This document shows, piece after piece, positions 44,286 through 53,244 of a stretch of DNA of 64,000 nt. The notes beneath the pieces are model-generated. The model did not search any database. It was given only the letters and a program-made list of their open reading frames with translations, and was not told where the DNA came from. Position 1 is the first letter of the stretch. Every line of letters begins with the position of its first letter. The stretch spans positions 62,001 to 126,000 of the forward strand of contig NZ_SRRO01000001.1 in assembly GCF_004785795.1 (NCBI RefSeq), read 5' to 3'. The stretch is from Nocardioides eburneiflavus. Lineage in GTDB: Bacteria > Actinomycetota > Actinomycetes > Propionibacteriales > Nocardioidaceae. The position numbers were made by a program, and so were the translations under genes.

Positions 44286-45725
44286 TCAGTCGCCGAGCTC
44301 GGCCCGCCGGCGGATGACGTACTCCTCGAGCTCCTCGCGGACCGCGTCGTCGAGGTCCGGCTGCTCGTACTCCTCCAGCGTCTTCTGATAGGCCACGGTC
44401 GCGCGGTCGTTGGCGTCGTTGCCGCCGTTGCGCATCCAGCGCTCGTAGTTCTCCGAGGACGACAGCAGCGGCCGGTAGAAGCAGGTGCGAAAGCGTTCCA
44501 TGGTGTGCATGGCGCCGAGGAAGTGCCCGCCGTGGCCGACCTCCTGGTGGGCGTCGAACGCCATCGACGCCTCGTCGATCTCCAGCGGCGTGAACTCGTG
44601 GCGCAGCATCTGGAGCAGCTCGACGTCCACGATGAACTTCTCGTAGCCCGCGACCAGGCCGCCCTCCAGCCAGCCGGCCGAGTGCATCACCCAGTTGGCC
44701 CCGGCGAGGAAGGTCGGCATCAGCGTCATCAGCGCCTCGTAGCCGGCCTGGGCGTCGGCGACCTGCGAGGAGGTCAGCCCTCCGCCGGTCCGGAACGGCA
44801 GGCCGAAGTGCCGGGCGATCTGGCCGGTGCACAGCAGGCCGAGCCCGGACTCGGGCGTGCCGAAGGTCGGGGAGCCCGACTGCATGTCGATGTTGGAGAG
44901 GAACGACCCGAAGATCACCGGCGTGCCGGGCCGGATCAGCTGGGACAGCGCGATCCCCGACAGGGCCTCCACGATCTGCTGCACGAGCGCGGCGGGGATG
45001 GTGACCGGGGACATCGCGCCCATCAGGATGAACGGCGTCAGCACCACCGGCTGGCCCGCACCGGAGTACTCGAACTGCGCCTCCAGCATCCGGTCGTCCC
45101 AGCGCAGGGGCGAGTTGCAGTTGATGAGCGAGATCGTCGCCGGCGTCTCCTCGATCGCCTCGCGGGAGCCGAACAGGATCGAGGACATCGCGATCGTGTC
45201 GGCCGCATTGACCCCGGAGACGACGTTGCCCATGTAGACCTTGTCGGTCAGCGTCTGCAGGGCGTAGGTCATGTCGAGGTGGCGGCTGTCGAGCGGGGTG
45301 TCGTTGGGCTCGCAGATCACGCCGCCCGCCGAGTCGAGCACGGCGAACGACTGGGCCAGCTTGGTGAAGCTGCGGAAGTCCTCCATGGTGGCGTCGCGGC
45401 GTACGTCCCCCTGCCGCACGAACGGCGGGCCGTAGACCGCGCCGAAGGCCATCGAGTCCCCGCCGATGTGGATGTTGTTGGCCGGGTTGCGCGCCTGGAC
45501 GTCGAACTCGCGGGGCGCCTTGGCGACCTGCTCGAGCACGAAGTCGGGGTCCAGGAAGACGGTGTTGCCCTCGACGCGCTGGCCCGCCTTGCGGAACAGC
45601 TCGAGGGCGCGGTCGTCCATGAACTCCACGCCGATCTCGGTCATCAGCCGCCGCCACCCCTGGTCCAGGGTGGCCATGGCGTCCTCGGACAGCACCTCGT
45701 AGCGCGGCATCGTGTTGCGGAACAC
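44286..45725 (-). CDS. MttB-family (non-pyrrolysine) betaine:corrinoid methyltransferase
   Basis: A 479-residue member of the trimethylamine methyltransferase superfamily, recognised by overall pattern (GWRRLMTEIGVEFMDDRALELF; GGLTSSQVADAQAGYEALM; AFDAHQEVGHGGHFLGA). The reading frame has no internal TAG, so it is of the MtgB type, known from Desulfitobacterium to demethylate glycine betaine, with relatives acting on carnitine or proline betaine. It would transfer a methyl group from the quaternary amine to Co(I) of the corrinoid protein encoded on the other side of iclR. GTG at 45723-45725 has AGGAGG upstream. Betaine is favoured as substrate because of its neighbours. Confidence 0.85.
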   Translation of the reverse strand: MFRNTMPRYEVLSEDAMATLDQGWRRLMTEIGVEFMDDRALELFRKAGQRVEGNTVFLDPDFVLEQVAKAPREFDVQARNPANNIHIGGDSMAFGAVYGPPFVRQGDVRRDATMEDFRSFTKLAQSFAVLDSAGGVICEPNDTPLDSRHLDMTYALQTLTDKVYMGNVVSGVNAADTIAMSSILFGSREAIEETPATISLINCNSPLRWDDRMLEAQFEYSGAGQPVVLTPFILMGAMSPVTIPAALVQQIVEALSGIALSQLIRPGTPVIFGSFLSNIDMQSGSPTFGTPESGLGLLCTGQIARHFGLPFRTGGGLTSSQVADAQAGYEALMTLMPTFLAGANWVMHSAGWLEGGLVAGYEKFIVDVELLQMLRHEFTPLEIDEASMAFDAHQEVGHGGHFLGAMHTMERFRTCFYRPLLSSSENYERWMRNGGNDANDRATVAYQKTLEEYEQPDLDDAVREELEEYVIRRRAELGD

Positions 45726-45782
45726 GGGTCCTCCTGGGTCCGGCTGGGTCGGAGCGGCCGGGAACCGACGTGCCCGAGGCCC

Positions 45783-45812
45783 TTGACCTCGACTCACGAC
45801 GGCTTCTAGCCT
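45783..45812 (+). promoter_or_regulatory. Candidate promoter of the second iclR and corrinoid operon
   Basis: A -35 TTGACC (45783-45788) and -10 TAGCCT (45807-45812) are separated by 18 bases on the plus strand. The palindromic operator begins seven bases after the -10. Confidence 0.55.
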
Positions 45813-45818
45813 CATGAT

Positions 45819-45855
45819 GTGGAACACGGTTCCACATCATGGAACCTGTGGGAAC
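45819..45855. promoter_or_regulatory. IclR-type operator between the MttB-family gene and iclR
   Basis: GTGGAAC-ACG-GTTCCAC (45819-45835) is a perfect palindrome of the general IclR type (TGGAA-N5-TTCCA). It overlaps a second inverted repeat, GGTTCC-N7-GGAACC (45828-45846), and a further GGGAAC follows at 45850-45855. It is unlike the GTTGCGC sites elsewhere in the island, so the adjacent IclR protein is the likely binder. Confidence 0.75.
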
Positions 45856-45876
45856 CCCTCCAGTGAAGGAGCTGCC

Positions 45877-46667
45877 GTGAGCGAGGCTGCCACCGGCACG
45901 CGGGCACTCGACCGCGCCGCCGACCTGGTCGCCACGGTGGTCCACGCCGACGAGCCGCTGTCGTTCGCCGACCTCCAGGACGCGAGCGGGCTCGCCAAGT
46001 CGACGACCTCGCGGCTGCTCACGGCCCTCGAGCGCTCCGGGCTCGTCGAGCGCGACCCGGCCGGGTCCTACGTCGCGGGACGGCTGTTCTGGCTCTACGC
46101 CGCGCGGCACGACCCGTGGGAGGAGCTGGTGCGCCTCGCCCGGCCCGTCATGGACGTGCTCGGGGCCGACACCGGCGAGACCGTGCACCTCAGCGTCACC
46201 CGTGGCGACCGCGTCGTGCAGGTCGCCCAGGTCGACTCGACCTTCCTGCTCGGCACCCGCGACTGGACCGACATCGAGGTGCCCGCCCACTGCTCGGCGC
46301 TCGGCAAGGCCCTCCTCGCGTGGGGCGCGCTCGACCTCCCCGAGGGCGAGCTCGAGCGGCCGACGCCGGCGACCCTTCCCGACCGCGAGGCCGTGCGCCG
46401 CGACGGGGAGCGCTCGCGCGAGCGGGGCTGGGCGCTGACCGAGGACGAGCTCGAGATCGGGCTGACCGGCATCGCCGTCCCCGTCTTCGGCATCCGCGGC
46501 GACGTCGTCGCCTCGCTCGGGATCTCCGGTCCCACCCCCCGGCTGGCGCAGCGGCTCGACGAGCTCGGTCACCGCCTGCTGGACCAGTCCGCCGCGCTGT
46601 CCTCCCTGCTGCGCGGTCCCGCCCGTCCGACACCCAGCCGCACCGCTCGCACCCAGGAGGTGGTCGC

Positions 46668-46671
<4 letters not shown>
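45877..46671 (+). CDS. IclR-family regulator of the corrinoid demethylation genes (proposed)
   Basis: A 264-residue IclR protein: winged helix at about 10-70 (ALDRAADLVATVVHADEPLS, SGLAKSTTSRLLTALERSG) and effector domain at 85-245 (TGETVHLSVTRGDRVVQVAQ, PAHCSALGKALLAWG, EIGLTGIAVPVFGIRGDVVA). GTG at 45877-45879 has GAAGGAG five bases upstream, which decides the start. It overlaps the corrinoid protein gene by ATGA, and it is divergent from the MttB-family gene, so it is placed to control both. It differs from the other IclR of the island, as do the adjacent palindromes. Confidence 0.88.
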
Positions 46672-47329
<658 letters not shown>

Positions 47330-47333
<4 letters not shown>

Positions 47334-48208
47334 GTGCGGAGCCGCTGCGCACGATCCTGCGCTCCGCCTCGCGCGAGGTCGCCATCGGGCACGACACCCG
47401 CTTCACCCTCATCGGCGAGCGGATCAACCCGACCGGTCGCCGGATCTTCCAGGAGCAGCTGCGCGCGGGCGACTTCTCCGCCATCGAGCGCGACGTCAAG
47501 GCCCAGGTGGAGGGCGGCGCCGACGTCCTCGACGTCAACATGGGCGTCCCCCTGACCGACGAGCCCGAGCTGCTGGCCAAGGCCATCCAGATGGTGCAGG
47601 AGCTCACGGACCTCCCGATCTGCATCGACTCCTCGGTCGTCGAGGCGCTCGAGGCCGGGCTCTCGGTCTACCAGGGTCGCGCGCTGGTCAACTCGATCAC
47701 CGCCGAGGACGACCGGATGGAGGCGATCCTCCCGCTGGTGAAGAAGTACGACGCCGCCGTGATCGCCCTGCCCAACGACCACGACGAGATCCCCATGGAG
47801 GCCGACAAGCGCGTCGAGCTCACCGCCAAGATCGTGCGCGTGGCCACCCAGGAGTACGGCATCGCCCAGGCCGACATCGTGATCGACCCGCTGGCCATGC
47901 CGATCGGCGCCGACACCACGACCAGCCTGGTGACCTTCGAGGTGATGCGCCGCATCCGCGACGACTTCGGCGTCAACATGACCTGCGGGGCCTCCAACGT
48001 GTCCTTCGGCATGCCGGGCCGGCACACCCTGAACGGCACCTGGCTGCCGATGGCGATGACCTCCGGCCTCACGAGCGCGATCATGGACACCCGCACGCCC
48101 CAGGTGGTGGAGGCGGTCAAGGCCGCCGACGTCTTCCTCGGCCACGACGACTGGGGCATGGTCTGGATCTCCGCCCACCGGGCGAAGCAGGCTGCGGACG
48201 GCGCGTGA
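47330..48208 (+). CDS. Methylcorrinoid:tetrahydrofolate methyltransferase (MtgA-like, pterin-binding fold)
   Basis: A 292-residue TIM-barrel protein of the dihydropteroate-synthase/MetH pterin-binding class. Motifs are TLIGERINPTGRR near 26-38, GADVLDVNMGVP near 63-74, and [15 protein letters not shown], with MTCGASNVSFGMPGR near 225. MtgA-type enzymes take the methyl group from methyl-Co(III) corrinoid protein to THF, giving 5-methyl-THF. Overlap with the corrinoid gene supports direct partnership. Confidence 0.9.
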
Positions 48209-48232
48209 AGACGGCCCCGTGAGAGCACCACG

Positions 48233-50221
48233 ATGAGCCGACCTCCCGACGGGCCGGACTTCTCCCTCGCCGACGTCGCCCGCGAGGGCCTGATCGAGAG
48301 GCCGGGCGCCGACCCGCCCGCCCACGACGGCACTGGTCGCGTCGACCTCGCCTTCACGGTCCACAGCACCGCCGAGGACGGCGCGGCGGTCCCGCCCACG
48401 ACACGAGGCGTACGCGTCCCGCCCGGGGTGACTGTCTTCGACGCCGCCTCGTGGAACGGGATCGCGATCGACTCGACCTGTGGCGGCCACGGCACCTGCC
48501 ACAAGTGCCGGATCCAGGTCACCTCCGCCGTCGAGGTGCCCGTCACCCGCCACGACGTACGCACCTTCACCCCCGACCAGCTCGCCGACGGGTGGCGGCT
48601 CGGCTGCCTCCTCCACGCGACCCGTGACCTGGCCGTGGAGGTCCCGCCGCTCACCACCCGGCCCAAGGCGGCGACCGTCGGCATCGGTCGGCAGGTGATC
48701 TTGCGCCCGGCTCTCCAGAAGCGCTACGTCGAGCTCGCCGAGGCGACGCTGGCCGACCAGCGCACCGACCTCGTCCGGCTGACCGACGCGATCGACGACC
48801 TCGAGCTCACCGCGGACCTCCATGTGCTGCGCCGGCTCTCGACCGTGCTGCGCCAGGCCGACTTCAAGGTCACCGCCGTCATCCTCGACGAGGCGCTGGT
48901 CGACGTGGAGCCGGGTGACACGACCGCGGTCCGCCACGCGATCGCCTTCGACCTCGGCACCACCACGGTCGTCGGCACGCTCCTCGACGTCGGCACCGGC
49001 ACCCCGCTGGCCGTCGCCTCCGCGCTCAACGCCCAGCAGCCCTTCGGCGGTGACGTGATCACCCGGATCAGCGCCACGATGATGGACCCCGACGCGCTCG
49101 GCCGCCTCCAGCGGGCCGCCGGCCAGACCTTGGCCGACCTGGCCGCTCGCGTGTGCCGGGAGGCCGGGGTCGACCCGCACGACGTCTACGAGGTGGCGGT
49201 CGCCGGCAACGCCACGATGACCGCCCTGGCCCTCGGCATCGACCCCGAGCCCCTGGGCGTCGCCCCGTTCGTCATGTCGTCCGCGCAGCCCCCCGACGTC
49301 CTCGCCTCCGAGATCGGCCTGAGCCTGCACCCGCGGGCCCGGGCGTTCTTCTTCCCGGCGCTCGGGGCCTACGTCGGCGGCGACATCGTCGCGGGGATGC
49401 TCGCCACCGGCATGGACCGCGACAAGCGCACCCGGCTGTTCATCGACGTCGGCACCAACTGCGAGATCGTGCTGAGCGACGGTGAGACGCTGCTCTCCAC
49501 GGCCGCCCCGGCCGGGCCGGCGTTCGAGGGCGGTGCGATCCGCTGCGGCATGCGCGCCGCCGACGGTGCGATCGAGGTCGTGAAGGTCGACCCGCACGCG
49601 GAGGACCCAGCCGCGGCGGTGACGCTCGGCGTGATCGGTGATGTCGAGCCCCGCGGGCTGTGCGGCTCCGGCCTGGTCGACGCGGTGGCCGAGCTCGTGC
49701 GGATCGGGCTGCTCGACGCCACCGGCCGGCTCGTGCCCGACGAGGCCGCCAAGGAGGTCGCCCCCGCGCTGGCCGACCGGCTCGCCCTCGTCGGCGAGGA
49801 GCGAGTCTTCCTGCTGCACCGCCCCACCCCTGACGCCGAGCCCGCGGAGTGCGTCTACCTCTCGCAGCGCGACGTCCGTGAGCTCCAGTTCGCCAAGGCC
49901 GCGATCTCCACCGGCTGGTCACTGCTGCTCGAGCAGCTCGGCCTGGAGCACCGCGACGTCCAGCAGGTGCTGCTCGCCGGATCGTTCGGCAGCTACCTCT
50001 CCCCCGCCTCGGCCGTCCGCATCGGCCTGGTCCCCAAGCTGCCCGTGCTGCGGATCGTCGCGGCCGGCAACGTCGCCGGCGAGGGCGCGAAGATGGCCCT
50101 GTTGTCCGTGCGCGAGCGGGCCGGCGCGCTGGCGCTGCTGGAGGAGGTGACGTATGTCGAGCTCTCCGACCGCCCCGACTTCAACGACGCCTTCGTCGAG
50201 CAGCTCTCCTTCGGTTCCTGA
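48233..50221 (+). CDS. ATP-dependent reductive activator of corrinoid protein (RACo/RamA-like, ASKHA fold)
   Basis: A 662-residue protein. A plant-type 2Fe-2S domain at about 55-135 has Cys83, Cys89, Cys92 and Cys125 (STCGGHGTCHKC ... LGCLL). Then a linker, and from about 240 an ASKHA ATPase fold of the DUF4445 class (AIAFDLGTTTVVGTLLD; LFIDVGTNCEIVLSDG; LCGSGLVDAVAELV). Such proteins rescue the corrinoid from inactive Co(II) to Co(I). One 2Fe-2S centre makes it closer to RACo than to the two-cluster archaeal RamA. In an aerobic host frequent reactivation would be needed. The first 50 residues are an extra, Pro-rich segment. Confidence 0.88.
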   Translation: MSRPPDGPDFSLADVAREGLIERPGADPPAHDGTGRVDLAFTVHSTAEDGAAVPPTTRGVRVPPGVTVFDAASWNGIAIDSTCGGHGTCHKCRIQVTSAVEVPVTRHDVRTFTPDQLADGWRLGCLLHATRDLAVEVPPLTTRPKAATVGIGRQVILRPALQKRYVELAEATLADQRTDLVRLTDAIDDLELTADLHVLRRLSTVLRQADFKVTAVILDEALVDVEPGDTTAVRHAIAFDLGTTTVVGTLLDVGTGTPLAVASALNAQQPFGGDVITRISATMMDPDALGRLQRAAGQTLADLAARVCREAGVDPHDVYEVAVAGNATMTALALGIDPEPLGVAPFVMSSAQPPDVLASEIGLSLHPRARAFFFPALGAYVGGDIVAGMLATGMDRDKRTRLFIDVGTNCEIVLSDGETLLSTAAPAGPAFEGGAIRCGMRAADGAIEVVKVDPHAEDPAAAVTLGVIGDVEPRGLCGSGLVDAVAELVRIGLLDATGRLVPDEAAKEVAPALADRLALVGEERVFLLHRPTPDAEPAECVYLSQRDVRELQFAKAAISTGWSLLLEQLGLEHRDVQQVLLAGSFGSYLSPASAVRIGLVPKLPVLRIVAAGNVAGEGAKMALLSVRERAGALALLEEVTYVELSDRPDFNDAFVEQLSFGS

Positions 50222-50810
50222 GCGGATCGCGCTCGTCGCCTGCGGCGCCATCGCCCAGCCGGCCGCCGCCGTCGTCGAGCGCCGCGGCTGGCCGGTCGAC
50301 GTGCACCCGCTGCCACCCCTCCTGCACAACCACCCCGGACGGATCGCGGACGAGGTGCGGGCCCTGGCGGCGCGGCTCGCGGAGTCGTACGGCCGGGTCG
50401 TCATCGGCTACGCCGACTGCGGCACGTACGGCGCCCTCGACGAGGTGTGCCGCGACCTCGCCGTCGAGCGGCTCCCCGGCCTGCACTGCTACGACGTGTA
50501 CGCCGGGGCGTCGCGGCTCGAGCGGTTCTTCGACGAGCAGCCCGGCACCTACCTGCTGACCGACTTCCTGGTGCGCTCCTTCGCGCGCACGGTGGTCAAG
50601 GAGATGGGGCTCGACCGGTACCCCGAGCTGCGCGACACCTACTTCGGCAACTACACGCGCGTGGTCTGGCTGGCCCAGTCGCCCGACGACGAGCTGCACG
50701 TCCTCGCGCAGCAGGCGGCCGAGAGGATCGGGCTCCCGCTCACCGTCGTCGACACCGGGGACCACGGGCTCGAACGCGCACTGGCCGCCCTCGTCTCCCC
50801 CGGTACCTAG
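50154..50810 (+). CDS. DUF1638 family protein
   Basis: A 218-residue protein of the DUF1638 type (ERIALVACGAIAQPAAAVVE; RVVIGYADCGTYGALDEVC; LTDFLVRSFARTVVKEMGLD). The function is not known; DUF1638 genes are often found with MttB-family and corrinoid genes. The Cys residues in VACG and ADCG may bind a metal. ATG at 50154-50156 has GGAGGAGG five bases upstream, so the gene overlaps the end of the RACo-like gene by 68 bases in another frame. It shares its stop region with the convergent metF-like gene. Confidence 0.82.
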   Translation: MSSSPTAPTSTTPSSSSSPSVPERIALVACGAIAQPAAAVVERRGWPVDVHPLPPLLHNHPGRIADEVRALAARLAESYGRVVIGYADCGTYGALDEVCRDLAVERLPGLHCYDVYAGASRLERFFDEQPGTYLLTDFLVRSFARTVVKEMGLDRYPELRDTYFGNYTRVVWLAQSPDDELHVLAQQAAERIGLPLTVVDTGDHGLERALAALVSPGT

Positions 50811-50816
50811 GTACCG
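50801..50816. other. 16-bp perfect palindrome holding two convergent stop codons
   Basis: CGGTACCTAGGTACCG is identical on both strands. The central CTAG gives the TAG stop of the DUF1638 gene and, on the minus strand, the TAG stop of the metF-like gene. Confidence 0.7.
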
Positions 50817-51658
50817 TCCCGCAGGCGCTCGAGCATGTCGGTACGCCAGGCCTCGGTCTCGCCGATCTGGTTGAACGTGAAGACGTGCAGCCCCTCGACG
50901 ATGGCTCCGTCCTCACCGAGCGCCGGCGCGCACCGCTCCAGGAACGTCTCGCCGGTGAAGCCGCCCGGCGCGGCGAGGCGGGCGAAGAGGCCCTTGTTCT
51001 TGGCGAGGAACTTGGTCGACTCGCCGACGCCGATCCGGGTCGCCATGCCCAGCAGCTTGGCTCGCTCGACCGGACCGGGGATCCCGAGGAGCAGCGGCAT
51101 CGCGACGCCGCGGGCGCGCAGCCGACGCACCCAGTCGCGCACCACCGCCGGGTCGAAGGTGAGGTTGCTGACGATGTGGGTGGCGTAGCGGCGCTTGTCC
51201 CACATGGACTGCACGGTGAGGTCGTCGTGGATCGTCGGGTGCGACTCGGGGTAGCCGGTGATCCCGACGTGGGCGAACGGCGAGCCCAGGTCCCTGAGGT
51301 CCTCGAGCAGCGCGAGCGCGTCGGGGTAGTCGCCGACGGCCTCGGCGTCGCCGCCGGGGACGAACACGCTCGTGATGCCCTTGCCGCGGAGCCGCTCGGC
51401 GATCTCGGCCAGCTCGCCGCGACCGGAGACCATGCGTGCCGCGAGGTGCGGCACCGTGGGATAGCCGTGACCGGTGAGCCGCTCGGCCAGGTCGAGCGTG
51501 GCCTCCAGCCCCTTGGAGGGCGAGGCCGTGACGGTGATCGTACGGTCGCGGGGCACGTGCTCGAGGACCTTCTCCTCCGTGGAGGCGGTCGGCAGGACCT
51601 CGTAGCGTGCGTTCTCGAGCAGCCGGACGAGTGTGGCCGTGGTTCGCTTGTTGCGCAT
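50807..51658 (-). CDS. Methylenetetrahydrofolate reductase-like protein
   Basis: A 283-residue MetF-fold flavoprotein (VTASPSKGLEATLDLAERL; GVTGYPE-type block HVGITGYPESHPTI; GIPGPVERAKLLGMATRIGVG). In this setting it would run in the oxidative direction, turning 5-methyl-THF from betaine demethylation into methylene-THF. Similar MetF-like genes accompany mtg-type clusters. Start is ATG at 51656-51658 (MRNKRTTATLVRLL); tandem operators cover this start codon, so repression would be direct. It is convergent with the corrinoid operon. Confidence 0.85.
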   Translation of the reverse strand: MRNKRTTATLVRLLENARYEVLPTASTEEKVLEHVPRDRTITVTASPSKGLEATLDLAERLTGHGYPTVPHLAARMVSGRGELAEIAERLRGKGITSVFVPGGDAEAVGDYPDALALLEDLRDLGSPFAHVGITGYPESHPTIHDDLTVQSMWDKRRYATHIVSNLTFDPAVVRDWVRRLRARGVAMPLLLGIPGPVERAKLLGMATRIGVGESTKFLAKNKGLFARLAAPGGFTGETFLERCAPALGEDGAIVEGLHVFTFNQIGETEAWRTDMLERLRDGT

Positions 51659-51685
51659 GGAGCAACTCGTTTCGTGATGCGCATT
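51650..51685 (-). promoter_or_regulatory. Tandem operators over the start of the metF-like gene
   Basis: Site 1 (51650-51666) is GTTGCGC-ATG-GAGCAAC and includes the start codon. Site 2 (51669-51685) is GTTTCGT-GAT-GCGCATT. The offset is 19 bp, as at four other promoters in the island. Confidence 0.7.
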
Positions 51686-51696
51686 CCAGTGGCCCC

Positions 51697-51726
51697 ACTG
51701 TAGTGGCTCCGCGGCCCGGCTGACAG
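51697..51726 (-). promoter_or_regulatory. Candidate promoter of the metF-like gene
   Basis: On the minus strand a -35 CTGTCA (51721-51726) and a -10 TACAGT (51697-51702) are separated by 18 bases. The operators start 11 bases after the -10. Confidence 0.55.
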
Positions 51727-51750
51727 TCGTGGCGCACCCCGAAATGGCAA

Positions 51751-51784
51751 CGAGGGGCGGCCACCTCACGGTGACCGCCCCTCG
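51751..51784 (-). terminator. Terminator hairpin after rplL
   Basis: CGAGGGGCGG (51751-51760) pairs with CCGCCCCTCG (51775-51784), inner stem CACC/GGTG, loop TCAC. It begins 20 bases after the rplL stop and separates the ribosomal-protein operon from the island. Confidence 0.8.
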
Positions 51785-51803
51785 TGGCGCGACTAGCGGA
51801 TCG

Positions 51804-52196
51804 TCACTTGACGGTGACGGTGGCGCCGGCGGCCTCGAGGGCCTCCTTCGCCTTGTCCGCGGCAGCCTTGTCGACGTTCTCGAGGATCGTCTTGGGCGCG
51901 GCCTCGACGAGGTCCTTGGCCTCCTTCAGGCCGAGGGAGGTGAGGGCGCGCACCTCCTTGATGACGTTGATCTTCTTGTCGCCGGCGGCCTCGAGGACGA
52001 CCTCGAAGTCGGTCTTCTCCTCGGCGGCGGCGTCGCCACCGGCGGCACCACCGGCGGCCGGGGCGGCGGCCACGGCGACGGGGGCGGCGGCGGTCACGCC
52101 GAAGGTGTCCTCGAACTGCTTGACGAACTCGGAGAGCTCGATCAGGGTCATCTCCTTGAAGGCGTCAAGGAGCTCGTCGGTGCTGAGCTTCGCCAT
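51804..52196 (-). CDS. rplL: Ribosomal protein L7/L12
   Basis: A 130-residue stalk protein: N-terminal dimerisation helix region ([20 protein letters not shown]), an Ala-rich hinge at about 38-58, and the conserved C-terminal domain ([34 protein letters not shown]). It recruits translation factors to the ribosome. It follows rplJ by 79 bases and is ended by a strong hairpin, so rpoB is not in the same unit. Confidence 0.98.
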   Translation of the reverse strand: MAKLSTDELLDAFKEMTLIELSEFVKQFEDTFGVTAAAPVAVAAAPAAGGAAGGDAAAEEKTDFEVVLEAAGDKKINVIKEVRALTSLGLKEAKDLVEAAPKTILENVDKAAADKAKEALEAAGATVTVK

Positions 52197-52275
52197 GGTG
52201 GCGGTTCCTTCCGTGTGTGGCCCGCCCGCGTGGTGCGGTCGTGCCGGATTTCAGGTGGTGTACGTCGGCCTGGGC

Positions 52276-52941
52276 TCAGGCGTCGGTGGACTCGGCGGCC
52301 GGCTCGGCAGCCTCGTCGGTCGCCTCGGGCTCGTCGGCTCCCTCTGAGGGGGCGGCCTCCTCGACCGGGGCGTCCTCGGCAGCGGGAGCAGCCGGCGTGC
52401 CGGCACCACCTGCGAGGATCGTGGGGTCCTGCTCGGCCTTGGCCTGCAGCGCACCCGCGAGACGGGCGGCCTGGGCGATCGGCGCGTTGAGCAGGTAGAC
52501 GGCCTGGGACAGCGAGGCGAGCATCGCGCCCGCCAGCTTGCCCATGAGCACCTCGCGCGACTCGAGGTCGGCCAGCTTGGCCACCTCGGCAGCGTCGAGC
52601 GGCTTGCCGTCCAGGACTCCACCCTTGATGACAAGGGCGGGGTTCGCCTTGGCAAAGTCACGCAGACCCTTGGCGGCCTCGACCACGTCTCCATTGATGA
52701 AGGCGATGGCGGTGGGGCCGGTCAGCAGGTCGTCGAAGCCTTCGATGCCCACCTCGGTGGCGGCGATCTTGGCCAGCGTGTTCTTGACCACGGCGTAGTT
52801 GGCGTTCTCGCCGAGGGAGCGCCGCAGGTCCTGCAGCTGCTTCACGGTGAGCCCGCGGTACTCGGTCAGCACAGCGCCGGCGGAGTCGTTGAGGGACTCA
52901 ACGATCTCTGCGACGGCGGCAGTCTTTTCTGGCCGCGCCAT
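52276..52941 (-). CDS. rplJ: Ribosomal protein L10
   Basis: The 221-residue L10 forms the base of the L7/L12 stalk. The core is typical ([49 protein letters not shown]). About 45 acidic, Ala/Glu-rich residues extend the C-terminus, as in several actinobacteria. ATG at 52939-52941 has GGAAGGAG upstream; the frame remains open further upstream but the family start is clear. Confidence 0.97.
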   Translation of the reverse strand: MARPEKTAAVAEIVESLNDSAGAVLTEYRGLTVKQLQDLRRSLGENANYAVVKNTLAKIAATEVGIEGFDDLLTGPTAIAFINGDVVEAAKGLRDFAKANPALVIKGGVLDGKPLDAAEVAKLADLESREVLMGKLAGAMLASLSQAVYLLNAPIAQAARLAGALQAKAEQDPTILAGGAGTPAAPAAEDAPVEEAAPSEGADEPEATDEAAEPAAESTDA

Positions 52942-53128
52942 GGGTCTCCTTCCGGGGTTGACCACCGGCGTCGGGCCCACAGACGACGAACGCCCTGAGC
53001 ACAGGCTCAGGGCGTGGGGCGGGATGTTCCGCTCTGCTCTGTCACCTGCGCCGGCCGCCCGCTGCTGCGGACCTTCGGTCACGAGCATGGCGCTCACGAC
53101 AACCTGCGGTCTCTGGTTTCGAGTGGGA
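52942..53128 (-). promoter_or_regulatory. Probable L10 leader of the rplJL message
   Basis: The untranslated leader between the predicted promoter and rplJ is long and structured. A perfect ten-base-pair hairpin, CGCCCTGAGC/GCTCAGGGCG with loop ACAG, is at 52991-53014. In many bacteria L10 or the L10-L12 complex binds such a leader to control its own synthesis. Position and structure fit, but I have not matched a covariance model. Confidence 0.55.
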
Positions 53129-53158
53129 ACTGTACGCGCCGCTGCACGGACCCGACAA
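53129..53158 (-). promoter_or_regulatory. Candidate rplJL promoter
   Basis: On the minus strand a -35 TTGTCG (53153-53158) and a -10 TACAGT (53129-53134) are separated by 18 bases. It lies just before the start of the structured leader. Confidence 0.6.
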
Positions 53159-53244
53159 ATCGGCGAGGTCGACCCGGCAAACCGGGCAATCGGCTCCCGA
53201 CGGGGGCCCTTCACTGGTTCCATTGTCGCGTGGACCACCAGCTC

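Noticed and set aside
44286..45725. Possible pyrrolysine codon in the MttB-family gene
   Set aside because: The 479-codon frame has no internal TAG, and no pyrrolysine genes are in the window; it belongs with the non-pyrrolysine members.
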